This document shows positions 48,780 to 58,755 of a stretch of 64,000 nt of DNA, one piece after another (the stretch's first letter is position 1; each line of letters opens with the position of its first letter). The notes beneath the pieces are model-generated. The model was not told the DNA's origin. It saw only the letters and a list, made by a program, of their open reading frames with translations, and did no database searches. The translations under genes were made by a program, and so were the position numbers. Source of the DNA: Deltaproteobacteria bacterium (lineage in GTDB: Bacteria > Desulfobacterota > Desulfobacteria > Desulfobacterales > GCA-2748835); assembly GCA_002748835.1 (NCBI GenBank), contig PDTL01000018.1:1-64000 (forward strand), in the 5' to 3' direction.

Positions 48780-49208
48780 ACACCAAATAGATGCCCGGGG
48801 TATCTGATGAATACCCTGTCCACCCCGCCGACACGATCTTTCCGTCAGGGGAGAAGGCAACGGTATAAACCTTGCCCTCTTCCCCTGCATCCATGGGTAG
48901 ACGCAGGGTGCGCAACAAACAGCCCGTACGCAGATCCAGATCCCAACGGTTTTATCATGAGAACCTGTGCCCAGCAGCCGCTCATCACGATCCTTTTCAA
49001 TGCGATTCATCGTTGGGGTATACAAGCCCGTATCCAGGCGGAGCATGGGCTTTTCCAGTGGGCCTGCCTGTGTCGGATCATCTGAGCAAAACAGAACAAA
49101 GACTGGCAGAATCACCAAAAACGCCAGGCCACAGCAATTTCCGGTGAACACTATCCAGTAGATAGACGATTTACGAAGACGCGTGAGATTGCCGGTGCCC
49201 CCCATCAA
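48780..49208 (-). pseudogene. Remnant of a membrane-anchored WD40-repeat protein
   Basis: RLLGTGSHDKTVG in one frame, then IWDLDLRTGCLLRTLRLPMDAGEEGKVYTVAFSPDGKIVSAGWTGYSSD in another; preceded by a TM segment; truncated C-terminus. Confidence 0.65.
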
Positions 49209-49306
49209 TTCCCGGAAGATGAAAACGGCAATTGATTTGAGGTCCCATTTCCCGAAGGGTTACCCAGGCAGTTCACGGGTGTACAGGGGGCAAGGCGCAA
49301 GCGGTG

Positions 49307-50845
49307 TTACGGTTTTCGTCCATGATCCCATGAACCGGGGGCATTTCCCAGCCCGGAGACCGGTTGGCCGGTATACGGCATACAAACGCCCACGGGAAAC
49401 ACCTCCGGAAGCTGCCGGCGGATTTCCGGAAGGGCTTCCGGCAGGCAGGTGAACAACAGCTCATAATCTTCGCCGCCGGCGAGCATGAGATCCCGGGGAT
49501 CTTTGGCTGTGCAGGCGGCAAACCGGGTGAGTGCCGGCGGAATATCCTTGCCGGCGATGGAAAGAGCAATGGTGAGGCCGGCCGCACGCGCCATGTGGGA
49601 CGCATCGCCGGCAAGTCCGTCACTGATGTCCATGACGCAGGTGACGCCTGCTGTTTCAAGCATTTTTGCCGCGTCAAACCGGGCTGTCGGTGTTTTGAAC
49701 GCGTGCACCAGCTCCGGGAAACCGGGGATCTCGTTTTCCAGGCAGCACAGCCCTGCCCGGGCCAGACCAATGGGCCCGGTGACACACACCTGATCGCCAA
49801 TACGGGCCCCTCCCCGATGGGGCGGCTGCTGCTGCCTTCCCTCTCCGATAACAAACAGATCCAGCCCCAGGCGGTTGCCGGATGAGACATTGCCTCCTCC
49901 CAGGCGGCAGGCGTAGTGTTCAAGGGCGCGGGTGATTCCCGTATACAGTTTTTTCGCCTGCACCACAGAAAAGGCGCGCGGCAGGGTAAGGTTGATGAAC
50001 AGGGCCACAGGATCGGCAAAGGATGCGGCCAAATCACTCAAGGCGGCCACCACCGCTTTGAATCCAATCTCTTCAAGGGTTTGCCAGTCCAGCCTGAAAT
50101 GCACCTGTTCACGCTGGCTGTCCGTGGAGATGACCGGACAGGCGAGTGGCCTTACCAGAGCCGCGTCATCCCCGGCCGGAACAGGGAGTGACGGGTGGGG
50201 GCCGGAAACGCTTCCGGCTGTCTTGAGCAGATCCCGGATGAGATCGAATTCGCCGGACCAGCAAGGGAGGAAAGGACGCGGGGGCTGCTGACGTTTTTTC
50301 TCAAAACCGTGCGCTGCCGATGCAGCATATCCAACAGGGTCCGGTGTATCAGGATGATAAACCGGGGTTTTTCCCTCTGAGGTGTGCCGTGGCAGGCAGG
50401 TCAGATAAAAGTCCGGCCGTGCAATACTTTTCTTTAAATATGCGCCGATATCAGGGGTCAGGACGCCAACCCGGATATGCGCGGGCAGGGCCGCCTGGGC
50501 GGCAGGCAGGTCTTCTTCTGTCGCTGTCCCGGTCAGAAGCAGGGCATCGGCGTCCAGGGCAAGGCATAGCACCGGGTCATCTTCAATCACCAGCCAGACG
50601 TCATTGGCCCTGCACATGCACAGGATGTTCTGCAGTTCAGGAATTGCCGTGACCACAGGGGCAGGCGGAGAAAGGGAAATGGCCGTGGCACCCATGGACA
50701 CAAGTCGGCTGATGATCTCTGCGCAGAGCCTGTCTGCGGGTACCGAAAGGCATACCATCCGGTCCAGCCAGCGGGTGAACCGCGGAGGCTGTATGCGGGA
50801 CAGGGGCGCACTCACGGGACCGGCATGCGGAATTTTTCCGCCCAT
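49307..50845 (-). CDS. thiL: Thiamine-monophosphate kinase with N-terminal ThiE-like domain
   Basis: C-term ThiL: GEFDLIRDLLK...AGDDAALVRP...GGGNVSSGNRLGLDLFVIGEG...VMDISDGLAGD...LAGGEDYELLFT. N-term ~190 aa: CRANDVWLVIEDDPVLCLALDADALLLTG resembles ThiE beta/alpha segments. Confidence 0.85.
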   Translation of the reverse strand: MGGKIPHAGPVSAPLSRIQPPRFTRWLDRMVCLSVPADRLCAEIISRLVSMGATAISLSPPAPVVTAIPELQNILCMCRANDVWLVIEDDPVLCLALDADALLLTGTATEEDLPAAQAALPAHIRVGVLTPDIGAYLKKSIARPDFYLTCLPRHTSEGKTPVYHPDTPDPVGYAASAAHGFEKKRQQPPRPFLPCWSGEFDLIRDLLKTAGSVSGPHPSLPVPAGDDAALVRPLACPVISTDSQREQVHFRLDWQTLEEIGFKAVVAALSDLAASFADPVALFINLTLPRAFSVVQAKKLYTGITRALEHYACRLGGGNVSSGNRLGLDLFVIGEGRQQQPPHRGGARIGDQVCVTGPIGLARAGLCCLENEIPGFPELVHAFKTPTARFDAAKMLETAGVTCVMDISDGLAGDASHMARAAGLTIALSIAGKDIPPALTRFAACTAKDPRDLMLAGGEDYELLFTCLPEALPEIRRQLPEVFPVGVCMPYTGQPVSGLGNAPGSWDHGRKP

Positions 50846-51393
50846 GCCAGAAATCGGTCCACCGTGTGCGGCCCGAATCGGCGCAGCATGGCCACGATAT
50901 CGCCGATGGGAGTTTCTTCCATATAATTATCCGGATTTTTAGAGAAAAATTTGTCAGCAAAGCAGATGATTTCTTCTTCAAGGGAGATCGGGACCATCTC
51001 TCTTGCGGGAAGCGGCAGGTTGTTGGTTTTGATATCAGACACGGAGAGTCCGGTTCCGGTGTGGCGCTCGCACACCAGGCCATGCCGGGGATATCCCAGT
51101 CGTTCCAGAAGTTCCCGGCCCAGGTAGCCGTGACAGATATAGGGGGCGTTTCCAGTGCAGCCAATATCCGGTGCGTGGGTCTGAAAGATGCCGATATCGT
51201 GCAGCATAGCCGCTTCCCGGATAAAGTCGATATCCGGATTCAGATTCGGCACCCCCCGGGCGATGTCAATCGCCTTTTGGGTGACCTGTCTGCTGTGGGT
51301 CATAAGAATCTCATACGCCAGCGTACCCGGGGGATAGTAGGATTCAATGATACGGACTGCATCCACGGGAGGTGTGCGCTCAGATTGCAGCAT
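50812..51393 (-). CDS. HD-domain phosphohydrolase
   Basis: LMTHSRQVTQKAIDIAR...IREAAMLHDIGIFQTHAPDIGCTG...CERHTGTG; ATG overlaps the prfB stop. Confidence 0.85.
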   Translation of the reverse strand: MLQSERTPPVDAVRIIESYYPPGTLAYEILMTHSRQVTQKAIDIARGVPNLNPDIDFIREAAMLHDIGIFQTHAPDIGCTGNAPYICHGYLGRELLERLGYPRHGLVCERHTGTGLSVSDIKTNNLPLPAREMVPISLEEEIICFADKFFSKNPDNYMEETPIGDIVAMLRRFGPHTVDRFLAWAEKFRMPVP

Positions 51394-52488
51394 CAGGCTT
51401 TACCTGCCATGAGTACGGCTTCGATGAACGGATCAATACCACCGTCGAGCACAGCGTTGACGTTTCCGATGTCAAACTCCACCCGGTGGTCCTTGACCAT
51501 CTGGTAGGGATGAAGCACGTAGGACCTTATCTGGCTGCCAAAGCCGATTTCTCCCTTGCCGTCATGGATTTCCTGAAGCCGTTCTTCCTGCCGGCGCTTT
51601 TCCAGTTGATAGAGTCGGGACTTGAGGACGTTCATGGCGATTTCCCGGTTTCGGTGCTGGGATTTTTCCTGCTGGCACTGAACCACAATGCCGGTGGGAA
51701 GATGGGTGATCCGCACCGCGCTGTTGGTCCGGTTCACGTGCTGGCCACCGGCACCGCTGGCACGAAACACATCAATACGCAGGTCTTTTTCCTCCACATC
51801 CACGTCGATTTCATTATCCAGCTCCGGACAGACAAACACGGAGGCAAACGAGGTGTGCCGTTTGCCGCTGGCATTGAACGGGGAGATACGAACCAGACGA
51901 TGGACACCGGATTCCGCCTTGAGATAGCCAAAGGCAAAATCGCCTTTCACCGTAAAGGTGACGCTTTTGATGCCCGCCTCATCACCGGGCTGATAGTCGA
52001 CCGTGCCGAAGGTGAACCCACGCTTGTCCACCCACCGGCAATACATGCGAAACAGCATCTCCGCCCAGTCCTGGGAGTCGGTACCGCCGGCGCCGGCATT
52101 GATCGAGACAATGGCTGTACGCTGGTCATCTTCCTTGTCCAGCATCATGTTGATGGCGAATTTGCCGATGTCGTCTGCCAGCCGGCTGATTTCACCGGAC
52201 ACCTCCCTGAGGGTGTCAGCGTCGTTTTCTTCTGCGGCCATGTCCAGGAGCAGGTCCGCCTCCTCACAGTCGGTGACCAGCCTTTCAAAGGTCTCCAGCT
52301 GCCCGGTCAGGAGGCGTCTTTCCTTGAGAACGCCCTTGGTGGCATCGGGGGTGTTCCAGAAATCCTTATGCGCGATCTGTGCTTCTATTTCACGTAACCG
52401 TTCTTTCTTGGCAGGTAAGTCAAAGACACCCTTTCAATTGATCGATTCGTTCAAAAAGCGCTTTTAAGGTCTGCTTTGCTTCGTTCAT
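51393..52488 (-). CDS. prfB: Peptide chain release factor 2 with programmed +1 frameshift
   Basis: Start MNEAKQTLKALFERIDQLKGCL then CTT TGA C (TGA at 52420-52422), continuing in +1 frame DLPAKKERLREIEAQIAHKDFWNTPD...; GGQ motif GASGAGGQHVNRTNSAVRITHLP. Confidence 0.95.
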
Positions 52489-52538
52489 GTGTCTATACCT
52501 CCTTTGTACCGGCATCAGCTGTTGCAGCTATCGATTGT

Positions 52539-54143
52539 TCAGCTTTCAAACTTATTATAATAAATGTTTTTATAGCAGCATATCAATAAAAAAAGGAAAC
52601 TGGCAGCCAGGCAGCAGCTGGCGAACCCGTCTCCCCACCGGGTGTAGATGGTTTGCATTCGGGGGCAGGCGGCAGTTACCCGGAGGGCTGCTTCCGTCTG
52701 CAGCCGGGCGGTTTCCCGAATACAGCCGCTCGCATCGATGTGGCCGGATATCCCCGTGTTGGCGGCACGCAGCAGGGGACGGCGGTTTTCGATGGCGCGG
52801 AAAACCCCCATGGAAAAATGCTGATACGGACCGGAAGTATCGCCGAACCAGGCGTCATTGGTGATATTGACGAGCACGTCTGCGCCGTTTCTCACCGCAG
52901 TCCGGGCCAGAGCCGGAAAAATGACTTCGTAACAGATCAATGGGCCGATTGGGTTGGTTCCGGTATCAAGCAGGGTGCCGGGTGTACCGGCCTGGAAATT
53001 CCCTGTCTGGACCGTCAGCTTATGGATAAACGGTAAAAATCGCTGCAGGGGGACATATTCACCAAATGGAACCAGGTGAGATTTGTGATACCGGCCGGAT
53101 TCCCTGCCATCAGTATCAATCAGCAAGGCGGAATTATAATAGCGGAGCGTTTTGTTTGTATCGACCACACAGGTGGGGACACCTGTGAGGAGGGGGCTTT
53201 GCCGTTCTGCTGAAAAATCTGAAAGATACAGGGAAAGCGGTCTGTTATAACCAAAATAGAAGGGCGCAGCGGTTTCAGGCCAGATCACGAGGTCTGCGGG
53301 TGTCTTTAGCCGTTGGGCAGACAGGCGGGTGTATTTTTGGACGGTGGCCGTCTGAAATGACGGATCCCATTTTTGGTTCTGAGGGATATTTCCCTGCACC
53401 AGCACGGCTGTCAGGCTTTGGCTGCCCGTCATCAGCCGGTTTATCCGGTTTATGCGCATATCACCGGAGAAATGGGTAAGGAGCAGGACCATTACAGCCG
53501 CAGTTGCCGCGACAACACGTAAGCGGGCAGATGCGCCATCGCTGAAAAACGCCCGGGCACTCAACATATTGATCAGGAGAATGAGGAACGAGACACCGTA
53601 CACGCCAGTCCATTCGGACATCTGTATCAACTGGATCCAGGCATACTGGGAATACCCGAGTGCACCCCAGGGGAAACCGGAAAAAGCGTGTGCCCGCACA
53701 AATTCCAGCGCAACCCAGACACAGGGGAGCATGACGAGGCTGAGCCGGGGATGACCCGCAATGCGGTTGCAGACAAGGGCGAACAGACCCCAGTAGGCGG
53801 CAAGGTAAGTGGCCAGCAGCAGCAGAATGGGCGCAGCGACCCATAGGGGCAGGCCACCGTAGGTGTGCAGGGTGGGAAGAATCCAGTACAAGAGGCCTGT
53901 GTAGTGGACGATGCCTGCCAGTATGCCCAGCCGGAATGCGACCCCGGCTCTGAGACCCGGAAGTACCGTCAGAAGCGGAACCAGAGCGATAAAGGCCGCT
54001 GCATAAACACCGGTTTTGGGAAAGGCAACCATCATGAGAATGCCGGAAATCACGGCTGCCGCATGGGAACGCATCGGGCGCCAACGTCGTGTTCGTTCAG
54101 GCTGACGGTAAATCCTCGAAGGGAGAGCGGGATTGATTTTCAT
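52539..54143 (-). CDS. lnt: Apolipoprotein N-acyltransferase
   Basis: LVIWPETAAPFYF; YHKSHLVPFGEYVPLQRFLPF; LICYEVIFPALARTAVRNGADVLVNITNDAWFGDTSGPYQH. Confidence 0.93.
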   Translation of the reverse strand: MKINPALPSRIYRQPERTRRWRPMRSHAAAVISGILMMVAFPKTGVYAAAFIALVPLLTVLPGLRAGVAFRLGILAGIVHYTGLLYWILPTLHTYGGLPLWVAAPILLLLATYLAAYWGLFALVCNRIAGHPRLSLVMLPCVWVALEFVRAHAFSGFPWGALGYSQYAWIQLIQMSEWTGVYGVSFLILLINMLSARAFFSDGASARLRVVAATAAVMVLLLTHFSGDMRINRINRLMTGSQSLTAVLVQGNIPQNQKWDPSFQTATVQKYTRLSAQRLKTPADLVIWPETAAPFYFGYNRPLSLYLSDFSAERQSPLLTGVPTCVVDTNKTLRYYNSALLIDTDGRESGRYHKSHLVPFGEYVPLQRFLPFIHKLTVQTGNFQAGTPGTLLDTGTNPIGPLICYEVIFPALARTAVRNGADVLVNITNDAWFGDTSGPYQHFSMGVFRAIENRRPLLRAANTGISGHIDASGCIRETARLQTEAALRVTAACPRMQTIYTRWGDGFASCCLAASFLFLLICCYKNIYYNKFES

Positions 54144-54324
54144 TTGAGGTTCCCCGGGAACTGTGCTAACTAAAAAACGCGTGTCACGTTCCAAACACAG
54201 ACGCGTTTTTCCAAAAAAAGCAGATGATCCGCCAGAAACAAAAAAAGATACCCCTGTTTCTGCAGGCTGAACAACATAACTGTTTCGCGCTGGATTTTCA
54301 ATCTTCTAAAAACGGAGACCCTCC

Positions 54325-54630
54325 ATGAGCGGTATTACACGTGATAGTGATCTGATTGTCGTGAAACCCGGAACCGATATCGTGGCATCCATGGCAGCGG
54401 ATTTCAAGGAAGAGCTGGCCGGCCTGATAAAAGAATCCCCCCGGAAACTCGTCGTGGACCTGGCTGATGTAGCAGTGCTGGACGCGGTGGGGATCGGTGT
54501 GATAATTGCCACGCACAATTCTCTAAACACGGCGGGAGGCAAGCTAGTGGTTCGGAACGTCAATGACGATATTTACGGGCTTTTTACCACCATGCGGCTG
54601 AACCATCATTTTGCTGTCGAACGTAGCTGA
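54325..54630 (+). CDS. STAS-domain protein (anti-sigma factor antagonist-like)
   Basis: VVKPGTDIVASMAADFKEELAGLIKESPRKLVVDLADVAVLDAVGIGVIIATHNSL. Confidence 0.88.
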   Translation: MSGITRDSDLIVVKPGTDIVASMAADFKEELAGLIKESPRKLVVDLADVAVLDAVGIGVIIATHNSLNTAGGKLVVRNVNDDIYGLFTTMRLNHHFAVERS

Positions 54631-54764
54631 ATGCCTGAGGTGTATCCGGATTCAACCCGCTTTCCGGCACAGACCCGAACACGCTTGATGATATTCTCAT
54701 CTTTATGGGGTCTCAGCCTGTCATGACGCGTCAATCACAGGTACCTTGGGTGAAAAACACGGTC

Positions 54765-54796
54765 AGCCGGCGACAGCAAACGCTTGCTGCGCCGGC
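54765..54796 (+). terminator. Strong stem-loop, probable terminator
   Basis: agccggcg-a-cagcaa-acgc-ttgctg-cgccggct followed by tatttat. Confidence 0.7.
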
Positions 54797-54810
54797 TTAT
54801 TTATGTGAAA

Positions 54811-55632
54811 TCATGATAATGGAATAACGACCACACCACTCGGTACGGCACACCCAACAGCGTCCGTGGGTTTGCCGGCCGGTGTGTCCGGACACTGGTC
54901 CCATGCATCCGGCACGCCGTCACCGTCAGTATCGTCGCAGGAGCAGCCGCAGAAGGCGGCAACTTGCTCAGGTGTCAGCACATGGTCATAAAGCCGCACT
55001 TCGTCAAGTTTCCCATCCCAACTCCTGTAGTCGTCGAGATCCTCGCCGATTCTTACCGGCTCGTTGCTTACGCTCGGAACACTGGTTTGACTGGAATCGG
55101 AAAGTACTTCCTGGCCGTTCAAATACAGACACAAACCGTTCCCACCACTACCGGAGCCGTAGGTAACACAGGCACAGGTCCACTGGTTGAACTGAATCGT
55201 TTGGGTTGTTGTTTTGACCCATTGTGTGCCGTTGTTGAGCCAGAGGACAAAAACTAATTGACCATTCTCATTTTTTGAAAATTCAAACGACCTCGTTTTG
55301 GACAGGATCGTTCCACTATACTCAGTAAAAGAGGGGTTGATCCAGGCACAGATACTGAGTGAATGAAATTTTTTGTTTTCAAGTGACGGAACAGTGACAA
55401 GATCCCCGTCTCCATTAAACTCCAGGCACATATTCTTTTTTCCGCTGACCCATGCAGGAGGCCCTATTAAGGTGCCGTGGTTTCCGTTGCCGCTGGTGTC
55501 AGCGCCTTTGTTAACCTTATCATCAAACGTCCAGTTACCGACCATGCCTGCCCTTGCAAACGACACAGATGCGAAAAGATATCCGACAACAAAAACAAAG
55601 CAAAAACAAGATATTACAACTTTTTGTTTCAT
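54811..55632 (-). CDS. Secreted LamG/concanavalin-like protein with thrombospondin type 3-like C-terminus
   Basis: Signal peptide; GNWTFDDKVNKGADTSGNGNHGTLIGPPAWVSGKKNMCLEFNGDGDLVTVP; DDTDGDGVPDAWDQCPDTPAGKPTDAVGC. Confidence 0.85.
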   Translation of the reverse strand: MKQKVVISCFCFVFVVGYLFASVSFARAGMVGNWTFDDKVNKGADTSGNGNHGTLIGPPAWVSGKKNMCLEFNGDGDLVTVPSLENKKFHSLSICAWINPSFTEYSGTILSKTRSFEFSKNENGQLVFVLWLNNGTQWVKTTTQTIQFNQWTCACVTYGSGSGGNGLCLYLNGQEVLSDSSQTSVPSVSNEPVRIGEDLDDYRSWDGKLDEVRLYDHVLTPEQVAAFCGCSCDDTDGDGVPDAWDQCPDTPAGKPTDAVGCAVPSGVVVIPLS

Positions 55633-55970
55633 TGTAGAACCTCCATGCTCAAGGTTTCAGATACACGGTGGCAACACAGCTGGTAATGAAGTTTGTCAGG
55701 ATTGTTTCTATTATAGAGGATTCTTTTTATCTGTAAAGTTAAAACATAGCACAATAACTTTGTTTTTGATTTCCATTGATCGGTCGGGTATGATGTAATG
55801 TTTTTTTCGGCCGGAAAGCCGCGTACCGGTTTGGGTTTGATTCGCGACACGAATCCTGTTATACCGGGGCGGACTTAAACAGTCGGAAGGCTGTTTTTTC
55901 AGGTTGCGGTCACATGGGTGACGGACCTGATCAGTGTTTCTTACATACCATTTTTTAGCAAGGGGGACTC

Positions 55971-57599
55971 ATGAAAAAATTAGTGCTGTGGTGCGTGGTA
56001 CTGCTCCTCGCCGCTGTGTTTGTTTACATTGCGTTCTTTCCAAAAGAACAGCCGCAGAAAACCGGGCCGGCCCCGGCGCCTGAAGCCACCGCTCCGGTTT
56101 CAACAACGCCTGAAAAGGTGCTCAAGCTTGCCATGGATGCTGACCCGGTATCCCTTGATCCCCATGTTCAGCTCTCCGGCGGCATGCTCCAGTATTCCCA
56201 TATGGTATTCGATCCCATGGTCCGCTGGACCCAGGATATGCAGTTTGAACCGCGTCTGGCAACCAAATGGGAGCGAATTGACGACCTGACCATGCGATTT
56301 CATCTGCGCAAGGGCGTTAAATTCCACTCCGGCAACCCCTTTACGGCCAACGATGTCAAATGGACTCTTGCGCGGCTGAAAAAATCCGTGGATTTTAAGG
56401 GTCTGTTCGAAAACTTTACCGATGCGGTTGTGGTGGATGATTACACCATCGATATCAAAACCTCCAAACCCTACGCACTGGTGTTGAATATGGCCACCTA
56501 CATCTTCCCCATGGACAGTGCGTTCTATAGTGGAACCGATGAAAACGGCAAACCAAAGGACGCCATTATCAAAACGGGTGAATCCTTTGCGATGAATCAT
56601 GAATCCGGCACGGGACCGTTTACTGTGGCCTCCCGTGAGCAGGGGGTGAAAACCGTGTATGACCGGTTTGCCGATTACTGGGACACCGATTCTCCGGGCA
56701 ACGTGAAACAGATTGTGCTGACCCCGATCAAAAAGGATGCGACCCGTGTTGCGTCCCTTTTGTCCGGTGATGTCGATTTTATCATGCCGGTTCCGCCCCA
56801 GGATTACGACCGGATCAAACAAGATGAAAAGAACCAACTGGTTGCCATGTCCGGCGCCCGGATTATCACCTTTCAGTTGAACCAGAAGCGTCGTCCGGAA
56901 TTTCAGGACAAGCGGGTCCGCCAGGCCATTGTCTATGCCACCAACAACGCGGGCATCGTGGACCGAATCATGAAGGGCACCGCCACCGTGGCTGCCCAGC
57001 AGGGTCCCAAGGGGTATGCCGGCTTCAATGCAAACCTGACCCCGCGGTATGATCTTGAAAAAGCCAAAGCCCTGATGAAGGAAGCCGGGCTTGAAAAGGG
57101 ATTCGAGTGTACAGCCATCGCGCCGAACAACCGGTACATCAACGACGAAAAGATAGCCGAAGCCTTTGTTGCCATGATGGCGAAAATCAACATCAAGGTG
57201 AACCTGAAGACCATGCCCAAGGCCCAGTACTGGGATCAGTTTGATGCACAGGTGGCCGACATCCAGATGGTCGGCTGGCATTCAGACACGGAAGATTCCG
57301 GCAATTTTTCCGAATATCTGGTCATGTGTCCGGACAAGGAAACCGGTTACGGTCAGTACAACAGCGGCAACTTCTGCAACAAAAAGGTGGATGAGCTGGT
57401 GCTGGCTGCCCAGTCTGAAACCGATCTGGAAAAGCGTGCCGGCATGCTGCAGGAAGTGGAAAAAATCCTGTATGAAGAAGCGGCTTTTGTCCCCCTGCAC
57501 TGGCAGAACCTGTCCTGGGCTGGCAAGAAAAATGTGGACATCGCGCCCATCGTCAATGTTCAGAACTTCCCCTACTTTGGTGATCTGGTCATCCACTAA
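55971..57599 (+). CDS. ABC transporter substrate-binding protein, family 5 (peptide/nickel type)
   Basis: LKLAMDADPVSLDPHVQLSGGMLQYSHMVFDPMVRWTQDMQFEPRLATKWERIDDLTMRFHLRKGVKFHSGNPFTANDVKWTLARLK. Confidence 0.93.
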   Translation: MKKLVLWCVVLLLAAVFVYIAFFPKEQPQKTGPAPAPEATAPVSTTPEKVLKLAMDADPVSLDPHVQLSGGMLQYSHMVFDPMVRWTQDMQFEPRLATKWERIDDLTMRFHLRKGVKFHSGNPFTANDVKWTLARLKKSVDFKGLFENFTDAVVVDDYTIDIKTSKPYALVLNMATYIFPMDSAFYSGTDENGKPKDAIIKTGESFAMNHESGTGPFTVASREQGVKTVYDRFADYWDTDSPGNVKQIVLTPIKKDATRVASLLSGDVDFIMPVPPQDYDRIKQDEKNQLVAMSGARIITFQLNQKRRPEFQDKRVRQAIVYATNNAGIVDRIMKGTATVAAQQGPKGYAGFNANLTPRYDLEKAKALMKEAGLEKGFECTAIAPNNRYINDEKIAEAFVAMMAKINIKVNLKTMPKAQYWDQFDAQVADIQMVGWHSDTEDSGNFSEYLVMCPDKETGYGQYNSGNFCNKKVDELVLAAQSETDLEKRAGMLQEVEKILYEEAAFVPLHWQNLSWAGKKNVDIAPIVNVQNFPYFGDLVIH

Positions 57600-57623
57600 A
57601 AACGCGTTGTAAATGAATACGCC

Positions 57624-57660
57624 CCGGCGAGTGCATGCCTTTTTGCATGCACGTCGCCGG
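57624..57660 (+). repeat. Stem-loop 1 in the SBP-permease intergenic region
   Basis: ccggcga gtgcatgc (57624-57638) / gcatgcac g tcgccgg (57645-57660), single bulge, T-rich loop. Confidence 0.8.
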
Positions 57661-57679
57661 TTTTATGAAAGCGGTGTGT

Positions 57680-57733
57680 GTTTCGCTTTCAGCCATTAAC
57701 CTTTCGATATTTGCTAATGGCTGAAAGCGAAAC
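57680..57733 (+). repeat. Stem-loop 2 in the SBP-permease intergenic region
   Basis: gtttcgctttcagccatta (57680-57698) / taatggctgaaagcgaaac (57715-57733): perfect 19-bp arms, 16-nt loop. Confidence 0.9.
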
Positions 57734-57741
57734 CGCACAGC

Positions 57742-58755
57742 ATGAAAATAAAGATTGAAACGATAAGGAACCGGCACACCATGGTTGCCTATATTATCAA
57801 ACGTGTGATCCAGGCCGCACTGGTGATGTTCGTCATCAGTTTCCTCGGATTCTCGATCAAACACCAGATCGGAGACCCGGTAGCCCAGATGGTGGGGATT
57901 TCGGTCTCCAAAGCGGAACGGGCCGATCTCAGAGAGCGTCTGGGCTTAAACGACCCGTTCATGGTGCAGTACAGCCGCTTTCTCAAAGGGGCCCTGCACG
58001 GAGATCTAGGGCAATCGTATTTTTTCAAGCGACCGGCCATGGACGTGATCCTATCCAAGGCCCCGGCCACCATCGAGCTGGTGCTGGCCAGTTCGTTTCT
58101 CATTCTCGTGATCTCCATTCCCACGGGGATTTTTGCCGCCATCCGGCCGAAGCACTGGTTTTCCCGTGTGGTGATGGGGGGGAGTACGGTGGGCGTGTCT
58201 GTACCGGTCTTTCTCACAGCCATTGCCCTGATCTATTTCTTTTCTGTGGAACTCCAGTGGCTGCCGTCGTACGGCCGGGGAGAGACGGTGAATCTCTGGG
58301 GATGGCACACGGGATTTCTCACCCTTGACGGGCTTGTTCACCTGATTCTGCCCAGTATCGCCCTTTCCTCGATCATGCTGCCCCTGTTTATCCGGCTGAT
58401 CCGTTCCGAGATGCTCGAGGTGCTCGAGACGGAGTATATCAAGTTTGCCTGGGCCAAGGGGCTCAATCCGTCCCGGATTTTTTACATTCATGCCTTCAAG
58501 AACACCCTGCTTCCCGTTATCACCGTGGGCGGTGTTCAGCTCGGAATCATGATCGCCTTTACCATTCTCACCGAGACCGTGTTTCAGTGGCAGGGCATGG
58601 GATCCATGTTCCTTGAGGCCGTGGAACGGTCAGACACCTCTCTGCTGATCGCCTATCTCGTATTTGTCGGCCTGGTCTTTGTGACCGTGAACACCCTGGT
58701 CGATATCGTTTACGGTTTCGTTAACCCCAACGTCAGAATCGCGGGACGAAAATGA
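57742..58755 (+). CDS. ABC transporter permease (DppB/OppB type)
   Basis: IIKRVIQAALVMFVISFLGFSIKHQIGDPVAQMVG; EYIKFAWAKGLNPSRIFYIHAFKNTLLPVITV. Confidence 0.93.
   Translation: MKIKIETIRNRHTMVAYIIKRVIQAALVMFVISFLGFSIKHQIGDPVAQMVGISVSKAERADLRERLGLNDPFMVQYSRFLKGALHGDLGQSYFFKRPAMDVILSKAPATIELVLASSFLILVISIPTGIFAAIRPKHWFSRVVMGGSTVGVSVPVFLTAIALIYFFSVELQWLPSYGRGETVNLWGWHTGFLTLDGLVHLILPSIALSSIMLPLFIRLIRSEMLEVLETEYIKFAWAKGLNPSRIFYIHAFKNTLLPVITVGGVQLGIMIAFTILTETVFQWQGMGSMFLEAVERSDTSLLIAYLVFVGLVFVTVNTLVDIVYGFVNPNVRIAGRK

Noticed and set aside
51372-52397. 341-aa + strand ORF
   Set aside because: Antisense of prfB.
56100-57281. 393-aa - strand ORF opposite the ABC substrate-binding protein
   Set aside because: Antisense shadow of a family-5 SBP gene; no domain.
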